Shown here: positions 49,201 through 52,118 of the stretch, in pieces
How the letters are laid out: every line of letters begins with the position of its first letter
How positions within the stretch are numbered: the stretch's first letter is position 1
Assembly: GCA_009691525.1 (NCBI GenBank)
Contig: SICG01000005.1
Span: 1 to 52,118, forward strand
DNA: 52,118 nt
Direction of reading: 5' to 3'
Origin: Candidatus Latescibacterota bacterium
GTDB lineage: Bacteria > Latescibacterota > UBA2968 > UBA8231
The notes under the pieces: generated by a model
The model's input: only the letters and a program-made list of their open reading frames with translations
What the model was told of the DNA's origin: nothing
Database searches by the model: none
Made by a program: the position numbers and the translations under genes

Positions 49201-50331
49201 ATTCTGGCTCCGGCGGTAGGGCTCGAATCAATTCCCGCAGATCGTTGCGACACAACACTTTCCGCACAAGATCTACACAAATCCAAACACTCCAGCGCGT
49301 TACCCGATTCCCCTTCCCTGACCCCAGTGCAGGAACCTGCACTTCCGCTACACTCCCAGAACACTTCCGAGCGCCAGGATCATGTTCCCAGCATGTACCC
49401 CTCCGACCTTGCTCAAGTGATCGACGCCTGGGACCACCTACCCCCGGCGGTGAAGGCCGGCATCGTGGCGATGGTGGCGGTGTCGAAGGGGGAGTAGTCG
49501 GTGGCAACCCCAAGGCGGTGATCTTGGACGAACTGGGATATCCGTGGAGGCTACGAGACCCTCAGAGGCAGAGGATCTACCCTCCACATCCGCTGAAGCC
49601 CCCACAGTGCCCACAGCGCCTCCTGCAAGCCCTCCGTGGAGGCCGTGGGCGCGGCTGTAGAGGGCTCCCCACCTCTCACCGCCCGCCGAAGGCGCCACAC
49701 CCACGGTGTTTCCCACCGGCTCCCCGAGGCACTGCCGCCCTCCACGCCATCGCCAAGGCGTCCACGCTCGCCGAGGTGGATGCCGCTTTAGAGGGATTCT
49801 GATGGCCATACCTCTGGGCTGGTGTCAGACGCCACCTGCAGCAAGGAGCGCCAGGAGATTACGGCTGCTGCTGAGGTCGCGCATCAAGGCGATCGAGGCA
49901 GGGCCAGCACTCGTTGCAACGCCGCAGGAGTGGGCGACATTGCCCCAAGATGGAATGCGCTCCCGTAGCCACCCGAAACCCCGGCAGAGTCCTCTTCTCA
50001 GAACCCGATTAACGGTAAGGCCGCTACCAGGGATTCAGGAGATAGGTTTCCGGCCGCATCAGCCAAAGGCAAAAGACCAGCCAGTATTACTTCCGCGAAC
50101 AGGCCAACAGGGGGTATGATCGGAATACGTGTAAAAGTTAATCACTTCAGTTCTGCATGGTGGCGAACGGACCTCTCTCAAACCGGTTTGTGGTTCCCCT
50201 GCTCCCCGAGCCCCGACTGCACCGTGGGACCTCCCGCGACCTGACGTGGGCCCGTCCCTATCTTGACCCAATGGCGCCCAACCCGCTAATTGCGTGCCTA
50301 CCCTCGCCCCTTCCCCCCACGGAGGCCCACA
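49201..50331. other. Gene-poor region with short remnants
   Basis: More than 1.1 kb without an intact gene. One frame ends in YPSDLAQVIDAWDHLPPAVK-AGIVAMVAVSKGE (to 49497), which looks like the C-terminal tail common on recombinases and related proteins of uncultured bacteria. Another ends in ALHAIAKASTLAEVDAALEGF (to 49802). Neither can be followed upstream into a domain. I read this as eroded or rearranged DNA. Confidence 0.45.
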
Positions 50332-50493
50332 ATGGCCCATTTCCGCTGTGCCTCGATCGGCTGTGGCGGCATGTCAAGTCTGCACGCCGCAGCGTACGCC
50401 ACCCGCAAGAACTGTGGGATTGTTGCCGTGGCCGATAATGGTGACTGTACAGTCCGTTTTTCCCCTTCACCTTGCCTGCTGATTCGTACTTAA
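50332..50493 (+). pseudogene. N-terminal stump of a Gfo/Idh/MocA-family oxidoreductase
   Basis: From ATG 50332, with GGAGG 6 bases upstream, the frame reads RCASIGCGGMSSLHAAAY and then GIVAVADNGD. This is the first beta-alpha-beta unit of the Gfo/Idh/MocA NAD-binding fold with its GxGGM glycine motif. After about 37 codons the similarity stops and a short unrelated tail ends at 50493. The catalytic domain is missing. The intact start signals and the abrupt loss of homology near 50445 suggest a deletion that brought in the following gene. Confidence 0.7.
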
Positions 50494-50518
50494 TAATTGA
50501 CGAAATGGAGACCTTATT

Positions 50519-51670
50519 ATGAAACCGTATAGCACTTTGTGGACCTATCTTTGGGACCTGGTAGATGACGGCATCGAGGAGTCGGTACATTTTCTCAAAC
50601 AGGAGGTCCGACTCGACGCCATCAGCGTGGCAACCGCGTACCACACCTTTCAGCAACTCCGGCCGCAGCGACCGGGGAGGAAGCTGCTGATTTCCAACAC
50701 GGCGGCCGTCTACTTCCAGCCTGACCTGAGCCTGTACCAGGATAGTTGTCTGCGGCCCTATGTAGCTCCTTTGGCCCGGCAGGCCAATCCACTCGCGCGC
50801 CTGGCCAACTCATGCGCTGCCGCAGGTCTGGACCTGATCTCGTGGACGGTGTGCCTGCACAACTCTTTTCTCGCAGAGAATTATCCCCGCTGCGCCGCGC
50901 AGACCGCCTACGGCGACAATCTGAGTGGGTCGCTGTGTCCCGGCGTGGATGATGTGCGGGCCTATATCGTAGCTCTGTGTCGGGATCTGGTGGCCAACTA
51001 TGGGGTCAAGCGCCTGGAGCTGGAGAGCTGTGACTTCGTTGGGTACGGCCATGCTCACTACCACATCAAGGACGGGGTGAATCTTGGGAGCATCGGGCAC
51101 TACCTCTACGGGCTGAGTTTTTCGGAGGGCTGTGTGCAGAAGGCTCGGGACAGGGGCATTGACGTGGATGGCCTGCGTGCCTGGGTGCGGCAACAACTGG
51201 ATCCGGCCTTTGCCTCCGGAATTCCCATCGAGGGAAACCTCCAGGCTTTCCTGGATTCCCACAGCGACCTCGCTGCGTTTCAGGAGATGCGTCAGGAACT
51301 GGTGGTTTCACTGGTCCGCCAGATCAAGGAGGCAACTGGTGTGGAGGTGGCCTTTATGGGGGGAGGGCGTCGGATAGCGGAGGTGGCCGACCTGCTGGAA
51401 ATCCTGGCATACACGCCTTTACCGGACCAAGTGGGGGCTCAGATCAGCGACGCGTTGCAGCATCTTGATTCTGCAGAACGACTGGTAGTGGGGTTACAGG
51501 CGTATTATCCCTGCGCCAACACCAGTGAGGAGCTTGAGGCTAATGTCCACCGGGCCCTGGCTCTAGGGATCAGGCAATTTTCTTACTATAATTACGGCAT
51601 CATGCCGCGTCCCAATTTCCAGTGGATAAGGCGTTGCATCGAGAAGGGGGAAGGACTGTCTGATGGCTGA
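50519..51670 (+). CDS. TIM-barrel-like protein, possible glycoside hydrolase
   Basis: A 383-residue soluble protein without signal peptide. The sequence alternates beta-strands and helices as in a TIM barrel: LDAISVATAYHTFQQL, KLLISNTAAVYFQPDL, LDLISWTVCLHNSFLA, GVKRLELESCDFVGYGHAHY, VEVAFMGGGRRIAEVADLL, RLVVGLQAYYPCANTSEELE, GIRQFSYYNYGIMPRP. LELES and the final YYNYG stretches could hold catalytic acids, but I cannot assign a family. GGAG lies 8 bases before the ATG. It overlaps the next gene by 8 bases (ATGGCTGA), which suggests a working pair before the companion was cut. Confidence 0.65.
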   Translation: MKPYSTLWTYLWDLVDDGIEESVHFLKQEVRLDAISVATAYHTFQQLRPQRPGRKLLISNTAAVYFQPDLSLYQDSCLRPYVAPLARQANPLARLANSCAAAGLDLISWTVCLHNSFLAENYPRCAAQTAYGDNLSGSLCPGVDDVRAYIVALCRDLVANYGVKRLELESCDFVGYGHAHYHIKDGVNLGSIGHYLYGLSFSEGCVQKARDRGIDVDGLRAWVRQQLDPAFASGIPIEGNLQAFLDSHSDLAAFQEMRQELVVSLVRQIKEATGVEVAFMGGGRRIAEVADLLEILAYTPLPDQVGAQISDALQHLDSAERLVVGLQAYYPCANTSEELEANVHRALALGIRQFSYYNYGIMPRPNFQWIRRCIEKGEGLSDG

Positions 51671-51989
51671 CCGGCGGCCCTTTGTCGGGGATCTGACCCG
51701 CTCGGCAAGTACTAGCAGCGTCACGGTGGCCCCGTGGCAGGTGGTCCTCTACGCGGACGGGGCCAGAATCGCTGAGCGCCCACAGTACCTGGACGAGATG
51801 CACCGACAGATCGGGCTGAGTACGGTGATCATGACGGGCCCGGTCAGACTCTCGCCGCAGACCTGGGCCCTCAACCCCATTGTGAGCGCCGGGGCAACCC
51901 ACGGCCCCGGCGGTTTCGTCGAAGGCGATGACCGGGCCGTTCGTACCGCCCAGCCTTCCCGGGCTAACAGCGCCCGAATCCGCCTGTAA
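51663..51989 (+). pseudogene. N-terminal fragment of an unknown protein, truncated by an IS remnant
   Basis: From ATG 51663, PWQVVLYADGARIAERPQYL and GLSTVIMTGPVRLSPQTW look like the start of a barrel-type protein related in style to its neighbour. From about 51941 the DNA is homologous to an IS3-family transposase read on the other strand, so the last 16 codons (to 51989) are foreign. The rest of the gene is lost. The 8-base overlap with the gene before it shows that it was once a partner in the same operon. Confidence 0.6.
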
Positions 51990-52118
51990 CCCTAGCGGGG
52001 ATGCTGCCAGGACAGGGCCACCAACCGCTGCTGAAGTTGCTGCTGACCATCGGTCAGGGGCTGGGGTTGGTAACGGGCAGTAGACCGGGGCATCTTCAAG
52101 TAACCACACGCCCTTCGC
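51941..52118 (-). mobile_element. Decayed IS3-family transposase (OrfB) fragment
   Basis: Read leftward from the window edge: RRACGYLKMPRSTARYQPQP, then LVALSWQHPR, a TAG at 51992-51994 and GYRRIRALLAREGWAVR, after which homology ends. IS3 OrfB proteins read HPRYGYRRI here, so a Tyr codon has become a stop. The 3' part with the DDE catalytic core is absent. The element is dead and lies across the end of the truncated gene at 51663. Confidence 0.75.

Noticed and set aside
49200..49260. tRNA-like GGGCTCGAATC motif (translates as vGLES)
   Set aside because: No acceptor, D or anticodon stem can be drawn on either strand around it.
49201..49497. Integrase remnant suggested by the AWDHLPPAVKAGIVAMV tail
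   Set aside because: Only the tail-like stretch is seen, without any catalytic Arg-His-Arg-Tyr motif, so no integrase is claimed.
32419..51994. Recoding of TAA/TAG as tyrosine
   Set aside because: Two Tyr positions carry stops, but many intact genes here end normally with TAG or TAA at family-typical lengths (the deacetylase with TAG, the NUDIX and sigma factor genes with TAA). Simple mutation is sufficient.
1..52118. CRISPR arrays, rRNA genes, prophage modules
   Set aside because: No regularly spaced direct repeats, rRNA-like stretches or phage structural genes were seen on reading through.

Overview
The window is GC-rich bacterial DNA from a Gram-negative organism. It carries a heptosyltransferase-like gene, two TonB-dependent receptors, an Omp85-type barrel and BtuB/BtuCDF-type B12 uptake. 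It is probably from an uncultured lineage of the FCB/Latescibacterota/Poribacteria sort. The pointers are a secreted protein ending in a FlgD/T9SS-like C-terminal domain, 2-oxoacid:ferredoxin oxidoreductase subunits, and an accessory set of heparinase II/III-like, phytanoyl-CoA dioxygenase-like, DapA-like, UroD-like and Gfo/Idh/MocA genes. That placement is inference from gene content. No rRNA, tRNA or CRISPR array was seen.

Layout. 1-1.4 kb: a heptosyltransferase (cut by the window edge) behind a frameshifted MinD/ParA ATPase. 1.7-3.1 kb (+): NUDIX hydrolase and histone-deacetylase-like hydrolase. 3.1-7.9 kb (-): flavoprotein, MocA-like nucleotidyltransferase, XdhC, nitrilase and a methyltransferase. 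8.1-12.4 kb (+): a glycoside-hydrolase-like protein, an acidic protein, hemE and a small protein. 12.4-15.9 kb (-): korA/korB and a small secreted protein. 16.2-20.3 kb (-): a glycosyltransferase-TPR membrane protein and a degenerate UvrA paralogue. 20.5-22.1 kb (+): a group 2 sigma factor and a DUF547 protein.

22.1-32.0 kb (-) is a vitamin B12 island with two cobalamin riboswitches. The first drives btuB, a secreted YncE-like beta-propeller with a FlgD-like tail (a possible counterpart of the Bacteroides B12-binding protein BtuG), a PduO-type cobalamin adenosyltransferase, a lipoprotein and an HTH-metallo-beta-lactamase fusion. The second ends in a textbook terminator and drives btuD-btuF-btuC plus a sulfotransferase. 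Together these cover capture at the surface, transport across both membranes and conversion to adenosylcobalamin.

32-36.2 kb (-): a broken TPR gene, a pentapeptide-repeat potassium-channel fusion, two envelope proteins and a GNAT acetyltransferase. 36.3-39.0 kb (-): a TonB receptor behind a TPP riboswitch and terminator, so a probable thiamin receptor. 39.0-43.2 kb (-): a tight operon of UroD-like, DapA-like, MATE-like and zinc-type dehydrogenase genes. 43.3-49.1 kb (+): an Omp85-like barrel, a truncated PhyH, a heparinase II/III-like protein and an unknown 499-residue protein.

49.2-52.1 kb is a gene graveyard. It holds an N-terminal stump of a Gfo/Idh/MocA oxidoreductase, an intact TIM-barrel-like gene, a cut-off companion gene and a decayed IS3-family transposase at the window edge. 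Intrinsic terminators repeatedly sit only a few bases upstream of the next start codon (3842, 12848, 31715, 38789). Several genes carry one extra G in the coding sense, which may be decay or assembly error.
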